A stretch of 64,000 nucleotides of DNA from Mytilus edulis (Eukaryota > Mollusca > Bivalvia > Mytilida > Mytilidae): the NCBI RefSeq assembly GCF_963676685.1, contig NC_092346.1, forward strand, positions 51,241,062 to 51,305,061, in the 5' to 3' direction. Both the position numbers and the translations under genes were made by a program. A model generated the notes under the pieces. That model made no database searches. It saw only the letters and a program-made list of their open reading frames with translations, and was not told the DNA's origin. This document shows positions 11,232 to 22,712 of the stretch, in pieces. The stretch's first letter is position 1, and the number at the start of each line of letters is the position of its first letter.

Positions 11232-11354
11232 TGATTTACCAGTAATACATAGATAACTTTCGTTAAAATCAAAAACGTCACAACAGACAAAGGCATTGAG
11301 AACGAGTTGTGAAAGATAAACACCGCAAGATGGTGCCAAAGGAACATCACCATC
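11232..11354 (-). pseudogene. Fragment of reverse-transcriptase retroelement (downstream part)
   Basis: On the minus strand a frame reads APSCGVYLSQL...VFDFNE..LCIT. This is the block that follows the RT domain in the element at 44487-45064 (PSYGVYISQL...DFNERNVCIT). It is a short decayed remnant; the residues upstream in the same orientation are at 11733-11960. It has no function now. Confidence 0.7.
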
Positions 11355-11499
11355 ATAAAGGGAAAATTAACAATAGGGAACGTAACGTCGTCCCTTTTGT
11401 CGTAAATTTTAGTGAGGAGTTTCTCGTGTAAAACTGAAATATCTTAATCTAGGAAAGGACAGTCATTACCTCTTGAATTTGATTTATTTAGAGTGAGTA

Positions 11500-11592
11500 C
11501 AGTGACCTATAGTTGTTCATTTCTTTGACATTTGGGTCTATTATGGAGAGCTGTCTACTTGGCAGTCATACCATATCTTCTTTTAATATCCT
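11500..11592 (+). repeat. Dispersed repeat fragment (GTGACCTATAGTTGTT family)
   Basis: GTGACCTATAGTTGTTCATT followed by GGAGAGCTGTCTACTTGGCA matches the ends of the copies at 17205, 36455 and 47330. It sits between two halves of an RT remnant. Confidence 0.6.
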
Positions 11593-11732
11593 TTGGTAAA
11601 TTTGGACAGTATATTTAGAAAATTCTTGATTATTTAACGAAAAATATCATCAAGATAACGGTAAGTGTTGTTGAATTATCAACTAAATGCAATTTAGACG
11701 GGTATTTACTGTGTTTGGTCATAAACTGTGAT

Positions 11733-11960
11733 TCATAATAGTACAAACAGGTCTGCTATCAAACCGACGCAATTACTGTCCATAGGAATACTTACAACCT
11801 GTTGATAAACTTTGTTGCCGAAACGTTCGTAATTATTATCCAGGAGAAAATTAACAGCTTCATATATTTCATCACATCTCCAGTAAGTATATTGCATATT
11901 TACTTTTCTCATTAGAGAAAATTGGTTTAAATGATTTGCAGCAAATATATTTGCATTCAA
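11733..11960 (-). pseudogene. Fragment of reverse-transcriptase retroelement (RT palm region)
   Basis: The minus-strand frame contains FGNKVYQQVVSIP followed by LIADLF, the RT block that in intact members of this family reads like a GIPMGTNCAP-ADLF motif. It is in the same orientation as, and upstream of, the piece at 11232, so both probably derive from one decayed insertion later invaded by another repeat near 11500. It is broken on both sides. Confidence 0.65.
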
Positions 11961-12003
11961 TTAGCAGCAATAACGAAAAACAGAACAATATTGATGATTA
12001 GGC

Positions 12004-12084
12004 AAATACATACAGACTAAATTTACACACAAATACATACAGACTAAATTTACACACAAATACATACAGACTAAATTTACACAC
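12004..12084. repeat. Tandem repeat, 27-bp unit x 3
   Basis: Three identical units of AAATACATACAGACTAAATT plus TACACAC. Confidence 0.95.
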
Positions 12085-12384
12085 AAACGCAAAAGTTGTT
12101 GCTTTGCTGACATTTTTTTCCAGATAAATCTTGTATTCTTCTTTCTACGAGAAAATTTTTCATCTATTTTAAACTCTGAATAAAGTTATAAAGGTTGAAG
12201 AAATGGCGATATACAACATGGTATTTCTTATGTAAAAAAGGGTAAACATCAACGAGAGAGCAACTAAGCAGCACGTAAACCCAAACACAGGTGTACTTTA
12301 TTGAACTTCATAGGGAGCAGGACATTTTAGCGAAAAAAATTAAGTACTTGGGGAGGGGAGGGGGTCATTTTAGTGCATACATAA

Positions 12385-12545
12385 GATATAAAAAAAGAAG
12401 ATGTGGTATGATTGCCAATTAGACAACTCTCTACAAGAGACCAAAATGAAACAGAAATTTACAACTATAGGTCATCGTACGGCCTTTAACAATGAGTTCG
12501 AGCAAAGTCCATACCGCATAGTCAGCTATAAAAGGCCCGATTAGA
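12385..12545 (-). repeat. Dispersed repeat (GTGACCTATAGTTGTT family), reverse orientation
   Basis: Reading the minus strand: TTTATAGCTGACTATGCGGT, then TTGAAGGCCGTACG-type sequence (ACGGCCTTTAACAATG on plus), the CTATAGTTGT block, and a 3' end GTTGTCTAATTGGCAATCAT. The 96-codon frame here (12431-12721) runs through the repeat. Confidence 0.7.
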
Positions 12546-13611
12546 GCCCGTTTTAGCGAAATCTTACCTGGTTGAACAAAATTCACCTTACTGAAACCAC
12601 AAATAGTTCCATGAAATTCATAGCAAACAAATAATGATTTAGAGTCGCTCCATTTCCCATAATTATTAGCAATTTCATAGATGTCACCAGCTATTAACGC
12701 TTTTCTTGACACTATCATCAAATTGCAAACAACATCATATTATATAGATATACGAAGTATTAAAGACCACAACCTAGAAAAGATTAAGAGAAAGAACAGC
12801 AACTGTATTGTACAGGGGGTATATCCAGAGCTAGGATTTTTAACTTTTAACATTGTATTTCGTTGAGACTTTTAGTGCTTATCTTAATGGGATTGATCAG
12901 GATGATATTTGTTATAGTGTGCCTTCTATTTAAAAAAACATTATCATCTATTATTAAATGAGTTAAAAATATTGCGCTAAAATGGGAATTGATAATTTTA
13001 ATTTTTATCATTGAATTCAGTAATTTTGATTGGCTAATGCATTACATTTTACTTTCGTATAAAATACAACAACATGCTATCCAAGACAACTATTTTGCAA
13101 AAGAAGAAAAAAAAACAAAGGATTAATTTTACTCGTTATTTCATGATGTAGTTATATGCATTGAATGTTTCATTTTGTAATTAGGATAAAGGAGCCGTTA
13201 GAGCGCTGAACGTGCTCATAATTTTTAGTATAAAGCGTGGTCATACAAAATATCATTCCGTCAATGCTTTTACATTCCAATGCAAAGAGGAGCATTCAAT
13301 TATAAAATTAACTGTACCAATTTTCTTGCACCAGATGCGCATTGCGCCAATACATGTCTCTTCAGTGATGCTCGTGGCCAAAATATTTGAAATCCAAAGC
13401 TGATATACATTTGTTCAATTAGGGGATGCCGTTGTCACAAAATATTTAATTCAAATCAATTTATCTCAGCATTTGTGTATTAAAGTATAATAATAAATAC
13501 ATAACAAATCTTAAAAGTAACTTATAAAAATTGATAATCTTAAATGCATGATAAATTGAACAACGTTACTTCTGAATAATGATAGTACTATTTTTACCAA
13601 TGACGAGTTCA
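12546..13611. other. Intergenic downstream of GPCR copy 3
   Basis: No supported gene. The part next to 13612 resembles the sequence downstream of copy 2 (AATGACGA near the stop codon), consistent with a shared duplication unit. Confidence 0.4.
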
Positions 13612-14775
13612 TCATAGCGACACGGATTTTCTCGTAGAACAACAACAACAAAATATTTCTGAAACTGCTTTGCGGAATCTTGTATCGAAAAAGGTATAAA
13701 TAAATGGATTAATAGCATGATTTAAAATGTACATCCTATACAGAAACAAAAATCCTGCGATTGCGTCATTAGGTTTGTTCCAAAAAGTAGGATCCATACT
13801 TTCTAAAACCATCAGTGCTAGTCGTGGTGTATATGCAATGATAAATAGTGCAGTGATTGTCATAAACATGTATGAATATCTGTGCGTCCGAAAATGTTGT
13901 CCTATTGTGAAGAAACGTCCTTGGTCAAGGGTATCAGCGGAGCCTCTTTTGACTTTTCGTCTATATGTATCGCATTCGACGAGATCTTCGATACTGTTCG
14001 CTCTTGATCGTGAAGATCCGCTGTCTTTATCTTTATCAACAGATAGTACACTTTCTAACTCCACCGAACTCCTGTGTTTTTTAGTATACTTTCCCTCTTT
14101 CACAGATTGTTGGAATACTATAAATTTTTGATAAATTGCCTTTCCAATCAAAATGTACAATATGATAAGAACAAAGGAAGCTATAACTGCTACGACAACG
14201 GCACTTATATCATATATAATCACGTGTTCTATGTTTTCTCTCTTTTGTCCACACCAAAATCCTGTAACATTCAGCTTTGGGTTATAAATTTCTACCGAAC
14301 CATAATAGAAAAATATTGGAACTGAAAATGCAAATCCGAAACAAACAGCCAAAATAATACAAACATTTTTCATTTTCTGCGTAAAAATAAATGATGGCTT
14401 GCATACTTTAAGGTATCGCTGCACTGCTATTATTATCAATAAAACTGCAGATATAATTGTTACCGCTTGAGAAACAAACCACAGTGCTTCACAGACAATT
14501 CCATTACTGAACTTTACTGGTATTATGTTCCAAGTAAAGGCAAACGATGCTCCAATAAGACATGCTATAAAGTCCACGGAAGCAAGCACTGGTATAAAAA
14601 ATCGGTCATCTCGCTTTACTTTCATTTTGAAAACATATACCAAAATAACAGTTATATTTCCAATAGTTCCTAGTATCAAGTATAGAGATAAGACAACGTC
14701 GTTCGGAATCAAATATTTCATAACACTGCTGTTCCATTCAGTCAAACGTTCATCTTGTGTCTTTGTTGAAGCCAT
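13612..14775 (-). CDS. Class A GPCR, orphan, single exon (copy 3)
   Basis: Receptor of 387 aa from the ATG at 14775. The frame is open nine codons further to 14802, but MASTK aligns exactly with the copy 2 start. Features: NSS glycosylation site (15-17), G39-N40, D68, C95 and C175, QRY (119-121), LKVCKP, AYTPRL with P317, NPFIY (356-360), and a CCCC run (376-379) in the tail suited to palmitoylation. The third loop is a few residues longer than in copy 2 and has more arginine and serine. It is the tandem partner of copy 2 in the same orientation, with conserved sequence both before the start and after the stop, so the two arose by local duplication. Transmembrane segments and both ends are strongly conserved; most changes lie in loop 3. 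Ligand unknown. Confidence 0.93.
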   Translation of the reverse strand: MASTKTQDERLTEWNSSVMKYLIPNDVVLSLYLILGTIGNITVILVYVFKMKVKRDDRFFIPVLASVDFIACLIGASFAFTWNIIPVKFSNGIVCEALWFVSQAVTIISAVLLIIIAVQRYLKVCKPSFIFTQKMKNVCIILAVCFGFAFSVPIFFYYGSVEIYNPKLNVTGFWCGQKRENIEHVIIYDISAVVVAVIASFVLIILYILIGKAIYQKFIVFQQSVKEGKYTKKHRSSVELESVLSVDKDKDSGSSRSRANSIEDLVECDTYRRKVKRGSADTLDQGRFFTIGQHFRTHRYSYMFMTITALFIIAYTPRLALMVLESMDPTFWNKPNDAIAGFLFLYRMYILNHAINPFIYTFFDTRFRKAVSEIFCCCCSTRKSVSL

Positions 14776-14803
14776 TGATGAGAATTTATAATATAAAAAC
14801 ATT

Positions 14804-14826
14804 TATATATATATATATATATATAC
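14804..14826. repeat. (TA)n microsatellite
   Basis: A TA dinucleotide run lies just upstream of GPCR copy 3. A shorter one lies in the same place upstream of copy 2 (about 8807). Confidence 0.85.
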
Positions 14827-14944
14827 AGGTAATCGAAAATAAGTTTTTCTACATTCAAAAAATAACGTATTCCTTGGTGAATGAAAATAATATTCTTTGA
14901 AAAAATATGAAATAAATCCTATTGTTTCATATCAGTTAATCTAA

Positions 14945-14967
14945 CTTAATCTTAAGGATCTGTATTG
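14945..14967 (-). promoter_or_regulatory. Conserved upstream block of GPCR copy 3
   Basis: It is identical to the block at 8921-8943 upstream of copy 2, and similarity continues further out (AAAAAGACT, GAAAGTC). A shared promoter or simple duplication carry-over are both possible. Confidence 0.35.
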
Positions 14968-16365
14968 ACGAACAAATACGGATATATTAATAAAAAAATC
15001 GTATCAATTTCACCTAATACATTGTTTACATAAAAAGACTTTGCAATAATAGCAAAATCGAAAGTCAAGCAATAATCCCCCTAGATTCAGCGCATAAAAA
15101 GTACGCGACTCTGAAGTTTTGTCATCGTAAATCTGATAGGTCTACGATCTTGTTGATTAATTAATATTGGTTCATATACGTGTATTAGTTCTTCTTTCTT
15201 TTGTTGTTGCTGTTTTTCATCTTTCTGGGGTGGGGTGGGGGGAGGGATATACTTGGAATAGTTGTGGTCGGCTTATCAGTCGTTAAAACTAGTTCTGGTA
15301 AAATATTTGTGTTTCTAAGATTTTAATTTTAACGAATGTATGCGAATTGTTCTGAGATGCATATCATAAATGATTATGTTTTTATTCTGGCGCTTTAACC
15401 TCTTCAGTTTCATTCTGGCATTCGTTTTAAATCTGTCATGAACCTTTTGTATCATTTATCTTTAAATTAATCTTTCCAGTCCTATAGGTGTCTTTTCTCT
15501 TTAATATATAATAAATGAAGATTATTATAATTTCACAATATTTTTTTGTATAGAGATATATACTCGACTGACACTTCTTCAAAAATTTCACTCTCAATAT
15601 CCTCTTTTTTCTTTTCTTTTTTAACTTTAGTATGTGTACAAGATTTTTATTTCAGTTTATTGTAAGATGATAGGATAATATTTTGAATAGATTGTTAATT
15701 ATGTAACAACTTTATAATCGTATTACTCTAAATACGTATGTATTTACAACATATGGAAATATCCATTCGTTCATTAATCAAAATCGCAATATACTAAATA
15801 CATGTACGTATGTATTTACACATATAGGAAATTGTCATTCAATTTTCGCACATGATCGTCTCGCATTATGATATCCGTTTAATTTCTTTGGATTGATAAG
15901 TTAATTGAATAAGGCCAATGTTAACCTTTTAAATGTGAAATTTGATGTTGTTTTGACTCCTTTACGACCCTCTGTGTTTAAGTGCTCCGACTTTGAGATG
16001 AAGGACAGCAATAAAAGCCTTTTGCCTTTATTTTTTTTATTATTTTTTTTTTGGGGGGGAGGGAAGGGATGAGAGGGTAGGGGTATGCTGTTATATCACT
16101 TGATATAGTGTGACCTTATCTACATGACGTGTATTTTTGCAGGAAGTCAAATACTTGCCACTGAACAAAAGTTCTGATAGGAATATAATGAGGTTGACAG
16201 CATTTACTTTTTTACAAAAGTATCGATTCCCCTTTTTTAAATCCAAATAAATGCTGATATTTAGTAAAACAATTGATAAGCGAGATTTACCTAGATCTAT
16301 CAAATTCCATCTACGATTCTGAAGAAAAATGTTTTTTAGACAGTTATTGGCTACTATTTCCAAAC
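14968..16365. other. Intergenic, nothing recognised
   Basis: It contains G-rich and T-rich homopolymer stretches (15230-15245, 16028-16080). No supported gene; the 90-codon minus frame at 16091 has no recognisable features. Confidence 0.4.
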
Positions 16366-16690
16366 TGATTGATTGTTTGATTGATTGATTGTTGTATGCT
16401 TAACGTCCAATGGCAAATATTTCATGCATATTCAGGACGAGAACAAGTTCACAATAAATACAATAGATAGGTCTTGTCATAATAGAGCCCATTTGGGATG
16501 ATGGTCGGAGAAATTTGGATTGACACTGGAAAATAAGGGTATATTGGATAGGGACAGAAATTTTGCCTTGCAACAGGCCACCTACGGACCCCTCAGAGAG
16601 TTGTTGCAAGGGTTCTTAACGTGCAAAGAGCATGGCACTCTCTTTACACGAGACATCGGATTTAACGTTCCCAGTCTGACCGAACATTAA
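16366..16690 (+). repeat. Dispersed repeat (TGCTTAACGTCC family)
   Basis: It starts with a TTGATTGATTGATTG microsatellite, then TGCTTAACGTCCAATGGC, AGGACGAGAACAAG, and ends near GAACATTAATCAGTG. A diverged copy is at 53195-53420 (TACTTAACGTCCAGTGCC). It is non-coding. Confidence 0.6.
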
Positions 16691-18432
16691 TCAGTGAATT
16701 CAATAAATGTTTATTTATGTCATGATTAAAAGAAAATTTGGGATATATGTCGATGAGACAGCAGCCATAACCCCATCAAATCTGAATGTCAAATGCCACC
16801 TTTCACAAAAAACATGTTTTTGAATAATTATGTCAAGCTCAAAATTGTTCAGAATCTAAAATTTTGAGAACCATTTGTAAGAACACCAATTCTTTACATA
16901 GCAAAACAAAGCATGATAAATAACATAAGATAACAAATGACGAGATTATTAACTTTTACAATCATATTTGTGATCATCATGATTTAGTAAAGTCAGGTAA
17001 TATCTGAGGGTCGGGGTGGTATTTACAGAATATAGAATAATGGACAAAAGGTGAAAAATCAAGAGTAAAGCAAATTAAATAAAAAAAATCATAGGCAAAC
17101 AAATAAAGAGCTGCGCTATAAGCGCATGACACGCCCGTTGCCCTTTTAGCTTGTCTTTATGCTTTGAATGATATTTTTGGGTACACTAATTTTAAAGCTG
17201 TTAGTTTTCTCATTTGAATTGTTTTACATTTGTCATTTCATGGTCTTTTATAGCTGACTGTGCGATACGGGCTTTGCTCATTGTTGAAGGCCATACGGTG
17301 ACCTATAGTTGTTAATTTTCTTTTATTTTTTGAAAGGTAGCTTAAGTTAGCAGATATAAACAATTTACCAAAGTTTCATAAAATTTTGTGAAAATGTTTA
17401 TGAGTGATTGTCCTAAAACTGGGAAATCCCCCCATTTTAAGCATAAAGAATAGAGAATAAACCAACAAAGAATAGAGAATAATGGGCAAAATAAAAACAG
17501 ACTAGAGAAAATGAATTAAAAATTCAGAAAGTAATGACCCGCATTCAGATCCTCATATCTGTTCCACACATTTACATGGATTTGATCCATTTTTGTAGTT
17601 GGAACTACTTTCTCCTTTCATATACTCCAACTGTAGAGATTGTAGAGAATGTGTGTTTGAAAATTCAAAATTCAAAATTCAATTTACACTTAGACTAAGC
17701 TAGGATAAATTTCACATTGTGATACAATAATAACTCGTATGGATAAAACAAAAACAAAAGTATATAATAGAACTATAATGTACAGTCAAAATCTAATGTT
17801 TAAGTATGTCGGTGACTTATAAAGACATCAATGGAACTATAATGTTTGTCAAAGGTGTTGACATTCATACCATAAATATTTAATCCACATTTAAGATAAG
17901 GAAATGGTCACTCCTACCTTTGACTGTTCACACCTTTTAATATTCTTGAAGTGGTCGTATATATATCCGGTATTAATTTTATTCAAAAGTGGAATACTTT
18001 GACTGATTCAGAAGTATGAAGAGCTATAAATAATTATCAATGCTTTTCTATAGTCTAATCTTCATCAGTTTACCAATACAAATTCAAAATTTGTTCATTC
18101 ATTTTCATAACAGCATTATTCTTTTATTTAAAAGAAAATGTTGTTCTGATACTAACATCAATTAACTTTATTTATATCTAATTGCTTAATTGAAATGTTG
18201 TTTATTATTCAAATGTCGTCGCTGCAATATGTCCCGGAAGACAACAGGAAAAACCTAATAATTGTTTCACCGGAAAAATAAATATGTCACCCTTACCTAA
18301 AACGATTAATAACACATGATATTTTCGTATTTAAAATTTGTTGATTGTGGGATGAACTTATTTTTGTGGATACAGCATTGACACTGTGAAAGCATTTTAG
18401 ATTTGTTTAATTTGATATACTAAGTTGACATT
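16691..18432. other. Intergenic upstream of GPCR copy 4
   Basis: It includes a repeat copy at about 17205-17330 (TTTTATAGCTGACTGTGCGA, GTGACCTATAGTTGTTAATT) and a short ATTCAAA tandem at about 17660-17682. The last few hundred bases before 18433 must hold the receptor's promoter, but I see no distinct element. Confidence 0.45.
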
Positions 18433-19596
18433 ATGAATAAAACTGACGAAGAAAAGCTTTGGGAATGGAATAATGAAATAGCTCAAATATACATAGTCAA
18501 TGATATATTTCTTGTAATATATATCATTTTAGGACTATTTGGAAATGCAACTGTTGTAGCTGTTTATAGTTTTAAAATGAAATCGAAACGGGACGATCGG
18601 TATTTCATTCCATACCTTGCCGTAGTTGATCTTCTGGCTTGTACAACAAGATCATCATTCGAACTAGCCATGAATCTACTGCCAGTTAATTTCAGAGGCA
18701 GCATTTTGTGTAAAGTGCTTTGGTTTCCGGTCAATGTTACTTCATTTTCATCAATGTTCCTTCTTCTAACCATATCCCTTCAAAGATATTTGAAAGTATG
18801 TCGACCATTTGGAAAGCAAATGACAATCAAATGGAAAAGATTTGCTTTAGCAGTGACGTTAATTTCATCGTTTGCTCTTTCAATGCCTCTTAACATCTGG
18901 AATCAGGAGATACCAGTGGTTAACAAAGCGCTAAATATAACTGGATATATGTGTGATGCAAAACTTGAAGGAAACATAGGGGCTGCTTTTATCATATTTG
19001 TTGTCTGTATCACAGTTCTTGCCTTAATTATTATGTTCGGAATGATCATATTCAATACTCTTATTGGTTTAACAATCTACAGACAGTTGAAACTGGAAAG
19101 AAAACGACAACAGCAAGTAGAACTAACGCGACATAGACAAGCTATAAGCAGGAAGACTATTACAGCCATTCCAAGCCATGTATCAGAACAATCAGAAGAA
19201 CTAACACCGTCTTTGACTGCAAATGACGAATCTTCTACCGATATGAACACTGAAAAGGTGGATGATAAATTTAACAGAAATGAAGAATTAACACCAAAAC
19301 AAAGAGAAAAAATGGAAAGGAAGCGAATGTTGTCCTCTCACAGATATTCTTACATGTTTATGGTTATCGCTACAGCTTTTATGTTGTCATACCTTCCACA
19401 ATTTCTCTTGCTTTTCGTAGGGATTGGTGATAACAATTTTTGGGTAAACCGAACAAATGCTGAGTTGACAATTTTTTCATTGATAAGAGAGATGAACGTC
19501 ATTAATAATATCGTTAATCCATTTGTTTATGGGTTTTTCGATAGAACATTCAGACAAGAAACAAAGAAGTTTATTTCTTCATTGAAATGCTGGTAA
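18433..19596 (+). CDS. Class A GPCR, orphan, single exon (copy 4)
   Basis: Receptor of 387 aa with the family layout: N-terminal NKT glycosylation site (residue 2) and a conserved EWNNE, G37-N38 in TM1, RDDRYFIP before TM2, D66, C93 and C174, QRY (117-119), LKVCRPFG, SYLPQF in TM6 with P322, and NPFVY (362-366). The third intracellular loop is the longest and most polar of the set (about residues 220-302, with HRQ-rich, acidic and lysine-rich parts), the region expected to contact G protein and arrestin. The tail is short and ends KCW, with a single cysteine. It is the closest intact relative of the dead copy at 34850. It has no introns, and an AATAAA lies 110 bases after the stop. Confidence 0.93.
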   Translation: MNKTDEEKLWEWNNEIAQIYIVNDIFLVIYIILGLFGNATVVAVYSFKMKSKRDDRYFIPYLAVVDLLACTTRSSFELAMNLLPVNFRGSILCKVLWFPVNVTSFSSMFLLLTISLQRYLKVCRPFGKQMTIKWKRFALAVTLISSFALSMPLNIWNQEIPVVNKALNITGYMCDAKLEGNIGAAFIIFVVCITVLALIIMFGMIIFNTLIGLTIYRQLKLERKRQQQVELTRHRQAISRKTITAIPSHVSEQSEELTPSLTANDESSTDMNTEKVDDKFNRNEELTPKQREKMERKRMLSSHRYSYMFMVIATAFMLSYLPQFLLLFVGIGDNNFWVNRTNAELTIFSLIREMNVINNIVNPFVYGFFDRTFRQETKKFISSLKCW

Positions 19597-19705
19597 ATAC
19601 ATCACAAATAATTTGTTTGTAAATTAATAATATAGGTCTACATTGTAAATACAAAACTGACACATGTAGCTCTTTGTATATTGATAACGTTAATTTGCTT
19701 TTTGA

Positions 19706-19711
19706 AATAAA
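19706..19711 (+). promoter_or_regulatory. Candidate polyadenylation signal for GPCR copy 4
   Basis: AATAAA lies 110 bases downstream of the receptor stop, a plausible 3' UTR length. Not proven. Confidence 0.4.
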
Positions 19712-20195
19712 ACTAATAGTTGGCTGTCAAACGCAAATTGCAAGTGAAATATGAATTGATTTAATGTCATAACATGTTAACATAAGATTGTGGATTCGTT
19801 GGGGACTGCATATTGAGGACGATTGCATTTTTGTACATTGATATACCCCTTTTGAAATTAATATTGAAACCTCTTCGTGCGTCAATATTAATTAGTTCAC
19901 CCATATAAAGTATATATGTCATAGATGACCACGCATTCGTGTCTGTTCCATTGGTCGTAGCCACCTTCCCTTCAAACTTTGTTCGTTGGTGTCGTCATCG
20001 AATAAATATGGTCTTCCGATTTTTAAATGTCTTTAATAATGTGACAGGTACAGGAACTGATTACGGTCATCCGGATCGTCGAGGTTCAATGCCTGCTTTT
20101 TGCTCTATTTTTAGTTTATCTACGTTGTTTAATCTGGATTTATAATCGCTCCCGTGTTTTCCCTTTCGGCCATTGCAATCTTCTAAATAAACTAA

Positions 20196-20400
20196 TCATA
20201 GATACCAGGATTCAAATTTAATATTTACGCCAGACGCGCGTTTCGTCTACAAAAGACTCACCAATGACGCTCGAATAAACAAATGTTAAAAAAGCCAAAT
20301 AAAGAACGAAGATGAAGAGCATTGAGGACCAAAAATTCATATTTTGATACTTTAAACACTTATAATTAAGGAGATTCTGAAACTTTAGATATGTACATAT
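20196..20400 (+). repeat. Dispersed repeat (ATACCAGGATT...GCGCGTTTCGTC family)
   Basis: It carries ATACCAGGATTCAAATTTAA, CCAGACGCGCGTTTCGTCTA, CACCAATGACGCTCGAAT and GAAGAGCATTGAGGAC. Other copies are at 38680-38770 (minus), 55143-56062 and 56475-56710. It is non-coding and of unknown class. Confidence 0.75.
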
Positions 20401-20799
20401 AAATAAATAAAAAAATGACTACAGATAAAAAAAAAAACAAAAAAAAAAAACAATTATACGAAATACTCAATATATCTAGAACAATTTACTTAATTGTTTT
20501 AATATCCCATGGACATCAAGTGGTTTATACTAATTATACATATCTACATCAATTGATATGTTATATTCAAACAAACCTCTAATCTACTTGTTGCACAAAG
20601 GAAAGGAACAATCAATGTTTTTGCGACCTTTTAAAATCCGTGAAGGGTCGGTTTTTACCGGTCTGATTTGATCATACAAAAGTAAATATTCTCGCTATGA
20701 ACTTGCACCATATAAGTGCTATAACAAATGTTCTCTTTTTCTTTCTTTAAGGTAATGAATGTGTATAACCAAAATCACTATCCTTTAGTAATATACAAT

Positions 20800-21052
20800 T
20801 GATTTATTGGTTGATTGTTGGTGTTTTAACGCCACTTTTAAGCGCCACACTTGGGCTATATCGTGGCGACCAGTTTTTATTGTTGGAAGAAGCCGGAGTG
20901 CCTGGAGAAAACCACGGACCTGCAATAGGAAAACTGACAACCCTAGTCAACTTAGATTGAAGTCGGGTGCACCCGCACGGGCGGGTTTTGAACTCCCAAC
21001 CTCAGTGTTGACTAGCTAGTAATTACATAAGTGGAACTACTTAGACCACTTA
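20800..21052 (+). repeat. Mollusc dispersed repeat inside duplication copy A
   Basis: TTGATTGTTGGTGTTTTAAC, GGCTATATCGTGGCG, GGAGTGCCTGGAGAAAAC and CCCGCACGGGCGGGTTTTGA are blocks of a repeat common in bivalves; the second copy is at 30391-30643. The terminal part (GGTTTTGAACTCCCAACCTC) resembles a tRNA-type B box, so a SINE origin is possible. The 70-codon frames in it are not genes. Confidence 0.65.
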
Positions 21053-21060
21053 CTATTAAT

Positions 21061-21339
21061 ATGAAAAAGGACGACGAAAATATCTCGTCTACGTGGGTAT
21101 TCTTTATATTTCTATTTCCTATGATCAATTTAAAAATGGATTCGTCGTCTGATCCAACAGTGCTTTTCTACAGAAGTTGGAACCGTACAAACAAACTCGT
21201 GTTATTCTTTATTTTTTTATTATTATTTGTTTTAACCTGGAAACTCTTACTAAGAGAAAGATCACTCGGATTCCAAAAACAAATTGATATTCCAACAAAC
21301 AGTTGGGTTCCAACCTTTTCTGTTGTACAGACCTATTAG
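21061..21339 (+). CDS. Hypothetical 92-aa membrane protein or first exon (weak)
   Basis: The open frame starts at ATG 21061 (MKKDDENISSTW) and has a strongly hydrophobic stretch LVLFFIFLLLFVLTW near residues 48-62, then a basic LLLRERS. That is the arrangement of a type II signal anchor as in Golgi glycosyltransferases, but nothing catalytic follows before the stop. I do not recognise the protein. The second copy at 30652-30930 differs by one residue (serine to asparagine), no more than the surrounding non-coding DNA differs, so there is no sign of selection. It could be a chance frame in AT-rich DNA. Confidence 0.15.
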   Translation: MKKDDENISSTWVFFIFLFPMINLKMDSSSDPTVLFYRSWNRTNKLVLFFIFLLLFVLTWKLLLRERSLGFQKQIDIPTNSWVPTFSVVQTY

Positions 21340-22712
21340 CTGATTTGTGTACTCCTTTATGGCAGATTTCATACAAAAACTTCTATGAGAAAAAAGGAAA
21401 AAGGATCTTATAAAATTTCTTTCATGTCACTTTCAGATATCTTGTCCACTCACTCAATACCTCCTCCACTTCCAGCGAGTGCTCGGTCAAATAACATATA
21501 AAAAGAATCAGATGAAGGATTTTCTCGAAAATTGGAGGTCTATACTACATTTTTTTTCTTTTCTCGATAGCCAGATGGACGACTAGAATACAAATGACAA
21601 AGTTGATGATTGGACAATCCAATCGTTAACTTTACATTCCTGTGCAGTAAAATACTCAAAGCACCCTCATATGTAGTTTATGATCTAATTGATACGCTTA
21701 CTATCATGGATAGCGACATATTTTAGCGGGCTTAGACCTTAAAATACCGGAATATTGATATAATCTACCGTTTGTGACATTTTGCATGAGTATGGCATCG
21801 CATGGCGTATACAACAGCCATTGCACTCACGAGACGCTAACTCTGTCGACGCAACCGATTTCGTTCCTTTCAATGTTCATACAATTGCAGCATTTTTTGT
21901 GTGTGTCTTTTTAGATATCTGGATTTGTCTATAAAATTGCTTAATGAGATTAGAACATCGGTGAACTTCTGTTGTAAATATGTAAATCATTCAAGTCCAC
22001 AACTAAAGTTCGTTCAAGGAAGACAGTAAATGGATTAATATATTTATATTTGCAAAGTTCAGACAGCGGCATAACGTCCATGACTGTGAAGTTATCAACA
22101 CATCAGTTTTGTCTTCTATTGACAAGCTGCGGTACACATTCAGCATCACAGTGGCAGTAAATTTTGGAATTGAACTCCTACTTTTTTATTATGTGTTGCA
22201 CGATGCCAAGAAAGAATAATCTAATAGTTTGTGAGCAATCTTTAGATAGCTAACCAAATGATGGCATTTTATGTAAACACTTATCCCGGTATTGTGGTAG
22301 AGTATCTTTTACTTCTTTGACCTAGGCCGGCAGACGACCATAAGCTTACCATGTCCAAGGCGGACTCAACCAACGGAATTTTTAATTTCTATTGATATTT
22401 ATTTTCTTTCTGTCTATAATTTCAGGATGTTTATAGATATAACATATTTTATTCATGAGTTTTGTCTGCTGAAGAGGGACAAATTAAAGAACAGTTTAGA
22501 ATTGAATGTTGACAAAAAAAATCCTCAATATGTCTCCTGAAATGCCGTCGTTGATGTACAAAACTTGAAATAACCTTAGCTGTACTTGACAAAACGTTTT
22601 CTAATTTTAGATCCTAATCCTCTTCAACTTCGTACTTCATTTGACTTCATGATGAATTACTGACATGATATGTCGCCTCACTGAAAATTAGAACATAAGA
22701 TAATGCAAAAAT

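Noticed and set aside
12431-12721. 96-codon minus-strand frame
   Set aside because: About half of it lies in a dispersed repeat (TTTATAGCTGACTATGCGG) found in several other places.
14776-14802. Upstream in-frame ATG as the start of GPCR copy 3
   Set aside because: The nine extra codons are absent in paralogue copy 2, whose MASTK start matches the ATG at 14775 exactly.
20807-21019. 70-codon frame repeated at 30398
   Set aside because: Lies entirely within a common mollusc repeat; the near-identity of the two copies comes from the segmental duplication.
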